A stretch of 64,000 nucleotides of DNA, taken from NCBI GenBank assembly GCA_003134685.1, contig PLCA01000013.1, positions 62,001 to 126,000 on the forward strand. The letters run 5' to 3'. This document shows positions 1 through 6,867 of the stretch, in pieces; the first letter of the stretch is position 1, and each line of letters opens with the position of its first letter. Made by a program: the position numbers and the translations under genes. The notes beneath the pieces were generated by a model. It saw nothing but the letters and a program-made list of their open reading frames with translations, did no database searches and had not been told where the DNA came from. This stretch comes from Gemmatimonadota bacterium (GTDB taxonomy: Bacteria > Gemmatimonadota > Gemmatimonadetes > Gemmatimonadales > Gemmatimonadaceae).

Positions 1-1350
1 CCACCAGTACCAGCGGAGAATCAGCACGAGTCCAGTGCCCGACCCGAGCGCGAGCAGAAATTTCCAGGCGCCTTCGATCGTTCCGAGGTAGTGGGTTACC
101 ACCGCGGAGGCCAGGAAGAGGAATATCGTGGCCCAACGCGAAATCGCCACATAGTGCTTTTCGGTGGCAGTCCGGTTGAGGAACCGTTTGTAGAAATCGT
201 TGACAAGATAGGAAGCACCCCAATTGAGCTGGGTGCCGACCGTCGACATATAGGCCGCGGCGAAGCCCGCCATCATGAAGCCGCGCCAGGGCGTCGGTAG
301 CAGATCCACGAAAGCCTGAACGTATGCGGCTTCGTGATCGTGGGTCGGGCCAATTCCGGCTGGATAGAGCAGCACCGTGCAAAGTCCTGTGATGATCCAG
401 GGCCACGGCCTGATCGCGTAATGGGCGACATTGAAGAACAGCGTGGCGAGAACGCCATCGCGCTCCGTTTTGGCCGAAAAGATTCGCTGCGCCACGTAAC
501 CGCCGCCACCGGGCTCAGCCCCGGGATACCAGGCCGCCCACCATTGCACCGAAAGGAAAACCGCAAGCGCCAGGAGCGGCATCCATGCGTAAGCCTCGAT
601 GCCGCTGGAAGTCATTTTCACTGGAAGCACTGAGAGCGCGGCGTCGGCGCTCCCGAAGTGGGTCGTCAGGCCCGCCTTCAGCTTGTCCATTCCGCCTACA
701 GCCCGCACCGAGTACACGGCGAGAACTATCACCGCGCTCATCTTGATGACGAACTGGACGAGATCGGTCCAGAGCACGGCCCACATCCCCGCGCCTGCCG
801 AATACGCAACGGTGATCACGAAGCAGATCCCAACCGCGATGACTTCTCCGGGAATATTGCGTCCGAGGACGCTGACGTCGCGGAGGCCCAGCGAGATCGT
901 GAGGATCTTGATCATCGCCTTGGTCACCCAGCCCAGGATTATCAGGTTGATGGGGATGGCGAGGTAGAGCGCCCGGAACCCGCGCAGCACCGCCGCGGGC
1001 CGGCCGCTGTAACGGATCTCCGCAAACTCGACGTCGGTCATGACGTGCGCTCTCCGCCACAGGCGGGCAAAGAAGAACACGGTGAGCATTCCGCTCATCA
1101 GCATGTTCCACCAGAGCCAGTTTCCGGCGACTCCGTGCGCGGAGACGAGACCTGTCACGACGAGTGGTGTATCAGCCGCGAACGTCGTCGCGACCATGGA
1201 TGCGCCCGCCAGCCACCAGGTCACCTGCCGACCGGAAAGGAAGTACTCGTTGAGGCTCTCTCCTCCGCGTTTTGTGAAGTAGAGTCCAATGCCCACCGAG
1301 AGCATGAAGTAGGCAGCGACAATCGCCCAATCGATTGCGGTTAGCGCCAT
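1..1350 (-). CDS. SSS-family sodium:solute symporter, C-terminus outside window
   Basis: Reading the reverse strand from ATG at 1350 gives 450 uninterrupted codons that run off the left edge. The product is a very hydrophobic multi-pass membrane protein. Residues about 7-24 form the first helix, followed by a charged stretch ending in EYFLSGR, then a small-residue helix around residues 46-70 containing ATTFAADTP. This start and spacing are typical of the SSS (SLC5-like) symporters, which import sugars, amino acids, nucleosides or vitamins with sodium. The substrate cannot be read from sequence. The gene is divergent from a NamZ-type muramidase, and similar pairs in other bacteria suggest uptake of an amino sugar or muropeptide-derived sugar; that is inference. 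No stop or frameshift is seen in the visible part. Confidence 0.88.
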   Translation of the reverse strand, partial: MALTAIDWAIVAAYFMLSVGIGLYFTKRGGESLNEYFLSGRQVTWWLAGASMVATTFAADTPLVVTGLVSAHGVAGNWLWWNMLMSGMLTVFFFARLWRRAHVMTDVEFAEIRYSGRPAAVLRGFRALYLAIPINLIILGWVTKAMIKILTISLGLRDVSVLGRNIPGEVIAVGICFVITVAYSAGAGMWAVLWTDLVQFVIKMSAVIVLAVYSVRAVGGMDKLKAGLTTHFGSADAALSVLPVKMTSSGIEAYAWMPLLALAVFLSVQWWAAWYPGAEPGGGGYVAQRIFSAKTERDGVLATLFFNVAHYAIRPWPWIITGLCTVLLYPAGIGPTHDHEAAYVQAFVDLLPTPWRGFMMAGFAAAYMSTVGTQLNWGASYLVNDFYKRFLNRTATEKHYVAISRWATIFLFLASAVVTHYLGTIEGAWKFLLALGSGTGLVLILRWYWW

Positions 1351-1371
1351 TGGTCGTGAGTTGAGGTGGCC

Positions 1372-1388
1372 ACGCAAGACGCTTGCGT
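1372..1388. promoter_or_regulatory. Short inverted repeat in divergent promoter region
   Basis: ACGCAAG (1372-1378) and CTTGCGT (1382-1388) form a perfect 7-bp inverted repeat with a 3-base centre, 22 bases upstream of the symporter start codon. It could be an operator for a dimeric regulator or a hairpin in the symporter leader RNA. No regulator gene is adjacent. Confidence 0.35.
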
Positions 1389-1442
1389 TTGCATCGCTAG
1401 CTCGCGTCGGTCAACGTAAAAGGACGCAAAAGAGTATCATTC

Positions 1443-1486
1443 GTTACCGTCAAGCACGACCCATGTTACGGTCAAACACGACCAAC
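1443..1486. promoter_or_regulatory. Two 22-bp direct repeats upstream of namZ
   Basis: GTTACCGTCAAGCACGACC (from 1443) is followed directly by GTTACGGTCAAACACGACC (from 1465), so two near-identical 22-bp units lie head to tail. The period is about two helical turns, which fits two regulator molecules on one face of the DNA. The repeats lie 18 bases upstream of the namZ start and about 90 bases from the divergent symporter start, so they could serve either gene. The binding protein is unknown. Confidence 0.4.
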
Positions 1487-1503
1487 TTACAGGACACCCA
1501 TCG

Positions 1504-2799
1504 ATGATGCGACACTTTCGGCTGCTCGCAGTTCTCCTTCCAATCTGCGGCGGCTGCGTTGTCATCAGCAAGCAGATCGACCCCACAGCGGAGCTCGCCG
1601 AGGCCAAGGTCAGGCCCGGCATCACCATTCTCCTCGCTGACAGCATCCAACTCATCCGGGGGAAGCGCATCGGGTTGCTGACGAACCAGACGGGCATCAA
1701 CGAGAAGGGAGCCTCTGATATCGACCTGCTCAGAGACCGGAAGGCGCGCGACGCCTCCGTGAACCTGGTGCAACTGTTCTCTCCCGAACACGGACTTCGC
1801 GGAACCGAGGATCGCCAGAACATCGCGAGCGGAATCGACCAGAAGAGCGGGTTGCCAGTTTACTCGCTTTACGGACAAGAGACGACGGCGCCGCCCGACA
1901 GCCTTCTGCGCGGGCTCGATGCGCTCGTGTTCGATCTGCAGGATATAGGCACGCGAACCTGGACGTACGTCGGAGCAATGGTGTACTCAATGCGCGCCGC
2001 TGCCCGGCTCCACAAGCCGTTCATCGTGCTGGACCGGCCGAATCCAATCACCGGCTACATCATCGAGGGTCCGGTTCTCGACGCCTCGCTGGCGAATGCC
2101 GATGACCCAGCGCCAGGACGGCCCGGTCAGGCGTACGCGCTCTGGCCGATTCCTCTCAGGCACGGGATGACGATGGGAGAGCTGGCTCTCTACTTCAATG
2201 ACGTCCTCAAGATCCACGCGGATCTGCACGTCGTGCCGGCGCAGGGCTGGAGGCGCGATGTCTGGTTCGATCTCACGGGATTGCCGTGGGTGAAGCCCTC
2301 ACCGAACATGCCCGATATCCACAGCGCGATTCTCTATCCCGGCCTCGTTGCATTCGAAGCGACTAATCTTTCGGTGGGTCGGGGAACGCCGGGGGCGTTC
2401 CAGCGAATCGGCGCGCCGTGGCTCAATGCCGCCGCCACCGTCGCGCTGCTCAGGGATCGGGAGATTCCCGGCGTTCGGTTTTACAGCGAGAGCTTCATGC
2501 CTGTAAATGCGTCCGACGGCAAGTACTCCGGCCAGATGATTCCGGGAATCAAGATCGTGGTCATCAACCGCAGCGCGTTGCAGGCCGCGCGCGTCGGAGC
2601 GAGCCTGTTGTGGGCGATCAACAAGACGGCCGGCCCCCGGCTGACGATAAAGAATCGCGACTTCGATCTGAGGTTTGGCTCGCCGTCGGTGAGGGAGGCA
2701 CTCCTGCGCGGCGACGACCCGGATGTGCTGATCGACAAGGAGTACAAGTCGGCGTACGCGTTCAGGGAAGCGACGCGGCAGTACCTCATTTATCGGTAA
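1504..2799 (+). CDS. namZ: Exo-beta-N-acetylmuramidase NamZ family (DUF1343), lipoprotein
   Basis: The 431-residue product matches the DUF1343/NamZ family, whose characterised member removes terminal MurNAc from peptidoglycan fragments. Recognisable blocks are GLLTNQTG near residues 58-65, FSPEHGLRG near 92-100, QDIGTRTWTY near 147-156 and LDRPNPITGY near 173-182. The N-terminus is a signal peptide ending in CGGC, so Cys18 is probably lipidated and the enzyme tethered in the envelope. ATG at 1504 is preceded by AGGA at 1492. It is divergent from a sodium symporter, consistent with a cell-wall sugar recycling pair. The family assignment is firm; the exact substrate is inferred from the family. 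Confidence 0.88.
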   Translation: MMRHFRLLAVLLPICGGCVVISKQIDPTAELAEAKVRPGITILLADSIQLIRGKRIGLLTNQTGINEKGASDIDLLRDRKARDASVNLVQLFSPEHGLRGTEDRQNIASGIDQKSGLPVYSLYGQETTAPPDSLLRGLDALVFDLQDIGTRTWTYVGAMVYSMRAAARLHKPFIVLDRPNPITGYIIEGPVLDASLANADDPAPGRPGQAYALWPIPLRHGMTMGELALYFNDVLKIHADLHVVPAQGWRRDVWFDLTGLPWVKPSPNMPDIHSAILYPGLVAFEATNLSVGRGTPGAFQRIGAPWLNAAATVALLRDREIPGVRFYSESFMPVNASDGKYSGQMIPGIKIVVINRSALQAARVGASLLWAINKTAGPRLTIKNRDFDLRFGSPSVREALLRGDDPDVLIDKEYKSAYAFREATRQYLIYR

Positions 2800-2836
2800 C
2801 CGAAAGTGGTGGGCGCGAACTGGCAACTACCAACTG

Positions 2837-3023
2837 CAACTGAACGGGCGGGAGGCGTCAGAGGCATAGATGCCAGTTTGTTAGTTCACTACGCCGGGAC
2901 TTATCTCGGTAGAGTCAAGGCACAAGCAACTGCCTGTGCCTTGAATGCAACAGCGGCAAGTCCCGGCGTCGTGAACTGAATAACTGTCAACTACGCTACT
3001 CGCGCCTCCCGCCCGTTCAGTTG
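2837..3023. repeat. Large nested inverted-repeat element, copy A
   Basis: This explains most of the 323-base gap between namZ and the next gene. The outer arms (2837-2857 and 3003-3023) are a perfect 21-bp inverted repeat beginning CAACTGAACGGGCGG. An inner pair (2883-2902 and 2958-2977) matches at 19 of 20 positions. The centre is a perfect 10-bp pair TCAAGGCACA/TGTGCCTTGA (2915-2924 and 2935-2944). A 26-base stretch of the left arm (2854-2879, containing GGCATAGATGCCAG) recurs exactly, in reverse complement, at 13845-13870. Transcribed, the element would form a long interrupted hairpin. No open frame inside looks real. It could be a MITE-like element or a structured RNA; function is unknown. 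Confidence 0.8.
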
Positions 3024-3122
3024 TCGTCAATCAGCCCATCTCGCGTGAATTCAGCTTGTACCAGCACATCTCTTGCACAGCTATACAAGTCTTCAGTCCA
3101 AACCATTTTTTGGAGGCCCTGC

Positions 3123-3452
3123 ATGCGTGTCCTCATGGTCTCGTTGTCGATGCTGGCCCTTGCGGCGTGTGGCGCGCGCCAGGTCGAAGTGCGCACCGGT
3201 CCCGAGCCGGCGACTGACGTCGCGCTTAGCCTCACGAACAATCTGAGTCAGGCAGTCAACGTCTATGTCGTCAGCGGCGGCAACGACATCTTCCTCAAGC
3301 AGGTCTCGGCAAACAGCGTCGACCGCATTCCGGTGGCGGGAGTTCCAGCCGGAGCGACGGTGAATCTCCGCGCGGTCACGGTCGATGGAACGCGCACCTA
3401 TACCAAGAACAACGTCACCCTTTCCAGCACGTACGACTGGCGCCTGCCTTGA
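3123..3452 (+). CDS. Small predicted lipoprotein, 109 aa
   Basis: ATG at 3123 follows a strong GGAGG at 3112-3116, so I prefer it to longer in-frame alternatives. The first 15 residues form a short signal peptide ending in LAAC, a lipobox, so the mature protein should be an envelope lipoprotein. The rest is about 90 residues of beta-rich sequence without recognisable catalytic motifs. Its alternating hydrophobic pattern and the phrase TNNLSQAVNVYVV suggest a small beta-sandwich, but I do not recognise the family. A TATACA hexamer at 3082-3087 could be a -10 element without a well-spaced -35. A 20-bp palindrome overlaps the stop codon and a terminator follows at 3517, so it is probably monocistronic. 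Confidence 0.72.
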   Translation: MRVLMVSLSMLALAACGARQVEVRTGPEPATDVALSLTNNLSQAVNVYVVSGGNDIFLKQVSANSVDRIPVAGVPAGATVNLRAVTVDGTRTYTKNNVTLSSTYDWRLP

Positions 3453-3470
3453 CGAGACATATGTCTCGTC
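3451..3470. repeat. Perfect 20-bp palindrome overlapping a stop codon
   Basis: GACGAGACATATGTCTCGTC is a perfect two-fold palindrome that shares two bases with the TGA of the upstream lipoprotein gene. It has no T-tract, so it is not a typical terminator. It may be a protein-binding site or an mRNA 3'-end hairpin upstream of the real terminator at 3517. Confidence 0.55.
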
Positions 3471-3516
3471 AGTCAGCCCGCGGGTGGCAATAGGTCGTTG
3501 AAGGGCTTAATTTTAC

Positions 3517-3551
3517 GAGGCCGTCGTGTGTCACACGCCGGCCTCTTTTTT
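3517..3551 (+). terminator. Rho-independent terminator
   Basis: GAGGCCGTCGTGTG pairs with the following CACACGCCGGCCTC with one mismatch, and six T residues follow directly. It separates the small lipoprotein gene from the phosphatidylinositol genes. Confidence 0.85.
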
Positions 3552-3614
3552 CTGCGCCGCCAGCCAGTGAACCGGCACGTCGGCTTGCCTGTGCTCACCG
3601 CCAGTCCCTGCTGA

Positions 3615-4334
3615 ATGCCAACTCCTACCGACTATCTGAAGAAAGGGGCTCTCCGCGTAATCGAACCGGCGATCAGCTTGCTGGCGCGCAACAACGTCAG
3701 CCCCAACGCGATCACGACCGTCGGAACTCTGTTGACTGTGGCGGCGGGCGTCGTCTACGCGACCGGACACATCATGACGGCGGGCTGGATCATGGCGGGG
3801 ACAGCTTTCTTCGATGTGGTGGATGGCGAGGTGGCGCGAAGAACAGGGCGATGCACGGTGTTTGGCGCGTTCTACGATTCTACGCTCGACCGGGTTGGAG
3901 ACGGCGCACTGATGGCAGGGTTCACTGTCTTCTATGCGACCAATCCGCTACACCACAATCCTTACATGATGGCGGTGTCCCTCGCCGGGATGATTGGGAC
4001 GTTTCTCGTCTCTTATACCCGCGCGCGCGCAGAGTCGCTCGGAATCGACGCAAAGGTCGGAGTGATGCAGCGCCCCGAGCGCATTGTGCTCCTGTCGGCC
4101 CCCCAGGCGCTGTTCGGCCTTTTCTGGAATGGATGGGTGCTCATCGCCATCATCATCCTTCTCACAGTCACGGCGTGGATCACCGCCGTGCAAAGGATCG
4201 CGTTTGTCCGTCGTAACACGAGGCATGCGGACAACAAGCCGATCCGGATCGTCAGCGATCCAGCTTTACCCATCCCTTCCACGACCCCGTCGACAACGTC
4301 GGGCATGCCGGCCTCGCGCCGAGCGCAATCTTAA
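3615..4334 (+). CDS. CDP-alcohol phosphatidyltransferase (probable PI or PI-phosphate synthase)
   Basis: The 239-residue multi-pass membrane protein carries the full CDP-alcohol transferase signature: D67, D70-G71, A74-R75, G84, D88 and D92, with the exact family spacing D(x)2DG(x)2AR(x)8G(x)3D(x)3D. These enzymes transfer a phosphatidyl group from CDP-diacylglycerol to an alcohol in the cytoplasmic membrane. The next gene, 19 bases downstream, makes inositol-3-phosphate, so the likely acceptor is inositol-3-phosphate (as in the mycobacterial enzyme) or inositol. About five hydrophobic segments follow the N-terminal amphipathic region, and the last 35 residues are a Ser/Thr/Pro-rich tail. The family is certain; the acceptor is inferred from context. 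Confidence 0.88.
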   Translation: MPTPTDYLKKGALRVIEPAISLLARNNVSPNAITTVGTLLTVAAGVVYATGHIMTAGWIMAGTAFFDVVDGEVARRTGRCTVFGAFYDSTLDRVGDGALMAGFTVFYATNPLHHNPYMMAVSLAGMIGTFLVSYTRARAESLGIDAKVGVMQRPERIVLLSAPQALFGLFWNGWVLIAIIILLTVTAWITAVQRIAFVRRNTRHADNKPIRIVSDPALPIPSTTPSTTSGMPASRRAQS

Positions 4335-4353
4335 TCAAAACGGAGAAAGAAAA

Positions 4354-5685
4354 TTGGCCAGATCGTCCTCTGGTGACTCGCCTAAATCGATAGCACCGGC
4401 GACGGGCCGGCTCGGCATTCTTACGCCCGGGCTCGGCGCAGTCGCGACAACATTCATGGCCGGCGTGGAGAGCATCCGGCGCGGCCGTTCCAAGCCGATT
4501 GGATCGCTGACGCAGATGGCGACGATCCGGCTGGGAAAGCGCACCGACAAGCGCGCTCCGCTGATCAAGGATTTCGTTCCGCTCGCCAAGCTCGATGACA
4601 TCGTGTTCGGCGCCTGGGATCCGATTCCCGACGACGCGCTGACAGCGGCGAAAAAAGCCGGCGTGCTCGAGGATCGGGACATCGACCCGATTGCGGATTT
4701 CCTGAAAGGCATCAAGCCGATGCCCGCGGTGTTCGACAACAAGTACGTCACCCGAATTCACGGAACGAACGTGAAGAAGGGCAAGACGAAGCGCGACCTG
4801 GCCGAGCAGCTGAGGCAGGACATGCGCGATTTCAAGGCGAAGAACAAGTGCGATCGGCTCGTCATCGTCTGGTGCGCATCGACCGAGATCTACATCAAGG
4901 CCGGACCGCAGCACGCGACCCTCGAGCAGTTCGAGAAGGCCATGGAGAAGAACGACGACGCGATCGCGCCGTCGATGCTGTATGCCTACGCGGCGATCAT
5001 GGAAGGCATCCCCTTCTGCATGGGCGCCCCCAACCTGTGCGTCGATACGCCGGCGCTGATCAAGCTCGCCCAGGACAAAGGCGTACCGATTTCGGGAAAG
5101 GATTTCAAGACGGGCCAGACGTGGATGAAGACCATCGTGGCGCCCGGGCTCAAGGCGCGCATGCTCGGCCTCAGGGGATGGTATTCGACCAACATCCTGG
5201 GCAACCGGGACGGAGAAGTACTCGACGATCCACAGTCGTTCAAGACGAAGGAGGAGTCGAAGCTCAGCGTCCTGCACACGATTCTGCAGCCCGATCTTTA
5301 CCCGGACCTGTACAAGGATTTCACCCATGTCGTCCGCATCAATTACTACCCACCGCGCGGGGACAACAAGGAAGGCTGGGACAACATCGACATTGTCGGG
5401 TGGATGAACTACCCGATGCAGATCAAGATCAACTTCCTTTGCCGCGACTCGATTCTCGCCGCGCCGATCGTGCTCGATCTCGCGCTCTTCTCCGACTTCG
5501 CGCACCGCGCGGGCATGAAGGGAATCCAGGAATGGCTGTCATTCTACTACAAGAGTCCAATGACCGCCCCGGGTTTGGAGCCCGAGCACGATCTCTTCAT
5601 CCAGCAGACGAAGCTGAAGAACACGCTCAGGCATCTCATGGGTGAGGATCAGATCACGCACCTCGGCCTGGAGTATTACGCGTGA
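4354..5685 (+). CDS. ino1: Inositol-3-phosphate synthase
   Basis: This NAD-dependent enzyme converts glucose-6-phosphate to myo-inositol-3-phosphate. I place the start at TTG 4354, behind GGAGAAAG at 4342-4349; the open frame extends far upstream but only through the preceding gene in another frame. The resulting 443-residue protein begins shortly before a Rossmann motif GLGAVATTF at residues 26-34 and contains the family block ILGNRDGEVL, followed by a lysine-rich active-site region. The length is closer to the larger bacterial and eukaryote-like forms than to the roughly 370-residue mycobacterial form. With the upstream CDP-alcohol transferase it forms a two-gene route to phosphatidylinositol-type lipid headgroups. 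Confidence 0.92.
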   Translation: MARSSSGDSPKSIAPATGRLGILTPGLGAVATTFMAGVESIRRGRSKPIGSLTQMATIRLGKRTDKRAPLIKDFVPLAKLDDIVFGAWDPIPDDALTAAKKAGVLEDRDIDPIADFLKGIKPMPAVFDNKYVTRIHGTNVKKGKTKRDLAEQLRQDMRDFKAKNKCDRLVIVWCASTEIYIKAGPQHATLEQFEKAMEKNDDAIAPSMLYAYAAIMEGIPFCMGAPNLCVDTPALIKLAQDKGVPISGKDFKTGQTWMKTIVAPGLKARMLGLRGWYSTNILGNRDGEVLDDPQSFKTKEESKLSVLHTILQPDLYPDLYKDFTHVVRINYYPPRGDNKEGWDNIDIVGWMNYPMQIKINFLCRDSILAAPIVLDLALFSDFAHRAGMKGIQEWLSFYYKSPMTAPGLEPEHDLFIQQTKLKNTLRHLMGEDQITHLGLEYYA

Positions 5686-6110
5686 TGCTTCGCCGTCTCG
5701 CGTTCGTGTCCGCGCTGGCGGCGGCGCTCACGAGCTGCGGCTCGAGTCCGAAAGTCCTGGAGCTCAGACTATGGTCGGATAGCTACGCCTTCAGGGTAAC
5801 TGTGGATCCGATGCCGCCGAGGGCGCTCGAGCCGATCGCCTATCGTGTGGTGGTGCAGGACATCAAGACGCACCAGCCAATCGAGACCGGGGAGGGCCGA
5901 ATTTTCGCGACGAGCGCGGACCGCGCCAACACCAGCGACGGCTTCAAGAAGGAAAAAGAGCTCGGCACCTACTCGGGCAAGCTGTTCTATGCGACGAGCG
6001 GGGACTGGGCCGCGGCGATTCAGTTCCGCCGCGAAAAGAATCCGCGCTTACCGCTGGAACGGGTCGACTGGATTCAGACGGTCCGTACCGCCAGTGAGCC
6101 GGGGACCTGA
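5685..6110 (+). CDS. Predicted lipoprotein, 141 aa, unknown function
   Basis: The stop of the inositol-phosphate synthase and this ATG overlap by one base (TGATG), indicating translational coupling. The N-terminus MLRRLAFVSALAAALTSC is a lipoprotein signal peptide with Cys18 as the predicted lipidated residue. The mature part (about 120 residues) has the feel of a small immunoglobulin-like or YtkA-like beta-sandwich: a Pro-rich linker, then VVVQDIKTHQPIETGEGRI and a later strand-rich stretch. I do not recognise a catalytic motif. Coupling to the inositol lipid genes may reflect operon economy only. Confidence 0.72.
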   Translation: MLRRLAFVSALAAALTSCGSSPKVLELRLWSDSYAFRVTVDPMPPRALEPIAYRVVVQDIKTHQPIETGEGRIFATSADRANTSDGFKKEKELGTYSGKLFYATSGDWAAAIQFRREKNPRLPLERVDWIQTVRTASEPGT

Positions 6111-6117
6111 TTCTCAT

Positions 6118-6411
6118 ATGCGTCATTTTTTCAGAACACAGCTCACGCCGGTGGACGTATTGCGGATCGCGGACGAGTTCTTTCCCGAGATCGGAATGGA
6201 GCGCAGCGGGCATACCTCGCGTTCCCGGACGTTTGCTGGGGCCCTCGGCACGCTGCAGCTGAGCGTGCGCAAGGAAGGCGGCCACTACACGTTCGCGGAG
6301 ATTGCGACGGATCAGACGGGGGAGAGTCGCCTCGACCGCAACGCGAAGAAGTTCTTCGTCACGCTGCACAAGGCGGGGGATCCTCGCCACCGCATCGAAG
6401 CGGCCTACTAA
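6118..6411 (+). CDS. Small uncharacterised protein, 97 aa
   Basis: ATG at 6118 lies seven bases after the stop of the lipoprotein gene. The product is a soluble mixed alpha/beta protein with no signal peptide or membrane segment. Its C-terminal half contains GGHYTFAEIATDQTGESR, followed by a basic segment KKFFVTL. I do not recognise the family. Codon use matches the neighbours and the reading frame ends one base before the next start, so it is very likely a real gene in the same transcript. Confidence 0.65.
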   Translation: MRHFFRTQLTPVDVLRIADEFFPEIGMERSGHTSRSRTFAGALGTLQLSVRKEGGHYTFAEIATDQTGESRLDRNAKKFFVTLHKAGDPRHRIEAAY

Positions 6412-6412
6412 C

Positions 6413-6583
6413 ATGGCGCGGCTCGGTACCGCCGCGTCGATGCCGGCGAATCTGACGAACGATTCCGCCCGCTCCGATTCGACTGGATCTCTCTCTCGCG
6501 AGCAGAATCTCGAGCTGTATTACTACATGCTTCCGCAGACGTCGGACATAGTCGTTGCGCTCAGGAAGCTTGCCGCCTACTGA
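6413..6583 (+). pseudogene. 56-codon frame, possible in-frame-deleted remnant of a 2-oxoacid dehydrogenase E1
   Basis: The frame starts one base after the preceding stop and overlaps the next start by one base, so it sits in the operon as an intact small ORF. Residues about 27-39 (LSREQNLELYYYM) resemble the first helix of the E1-alpha domain of branched-chain or pyruvate dehydrogenases. The last 16 residues (LPQTSDIVVALRKLAAY) resemble the extreme C-terminus of E1-beta chains. Read together this is what an internal in-frame deletion of a fused alpha-beta E1 gene would leave, and the matching E2 gene lies 285 bases downstream. This is pattern recognition, not an alignment. The alternative is an unrelated small protein. 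Confidence 0.45.
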
Positions 6584-6849
6584 TGGCGTCACCGGAGCTG
6601 GATCGCGGGGAGATCATCGCGCGCAACCTCGGTGTCGGTTGCCTAACGATGTTCGCGGGTTTTTTCAGCGGCGGAATGTTCGCGGTGCTGATCGCAAAGT
6701 TTGTCGGGAGCATGCGGGGGTGTAGGCCCTTCGAGGGTCTTCCGGCGTGCAATTGGTGGGTGTATGCTGGTATTGGGGCGGTTGTTGGCGCATTGACGCT
6801 GCCCGTTCTGGCATTGAGACGGCTGAATCGAAGAAGGCCGAATGAATAG
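6583..6849 (+). CDS. Small two-helix membrane protein, 88 aa
   Basis: The ATG overlaps the previous stop (TGATG). The product has two clear membrane segments, about residues 16-41 and 59-80, joined by a loop with two cysteines (MRGCRPFEGLPAC), and a basic C-terminal tail RRLNRRRP. By the positive-inside rule the tail is cytoplasmic and the cysteine loop probably periplasmic, where the pair could form a disulfide. No family is recognised. It lies directly upstream of the E2 acyltransferase gene. Confidence 0.68.
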   Translation: MASPELDRGEIIARNLGVGCLTMFAGFFSGGMFAVLIAKFVGSMRGCRPFEGLPACNWWVYAGIGAVVGALTLPVLALRRLNRRRPNE

Positions 6850-6867
6850 GCGAACCAGGGAGAAGCG

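Noticed and set aside
599..1344. Plus-strand open frames over the symporter gene
   Set aside because: The minus strand reads 450 codons of coherent membrane protein; the plus-strand frames are low-complexity shadows.
2837..3023. Integron attC site
   Set aside because: It is too long, its arms lack the GTTRRRY/RYYYAAC core sites, and there is no integrase or cassette-like gene array.
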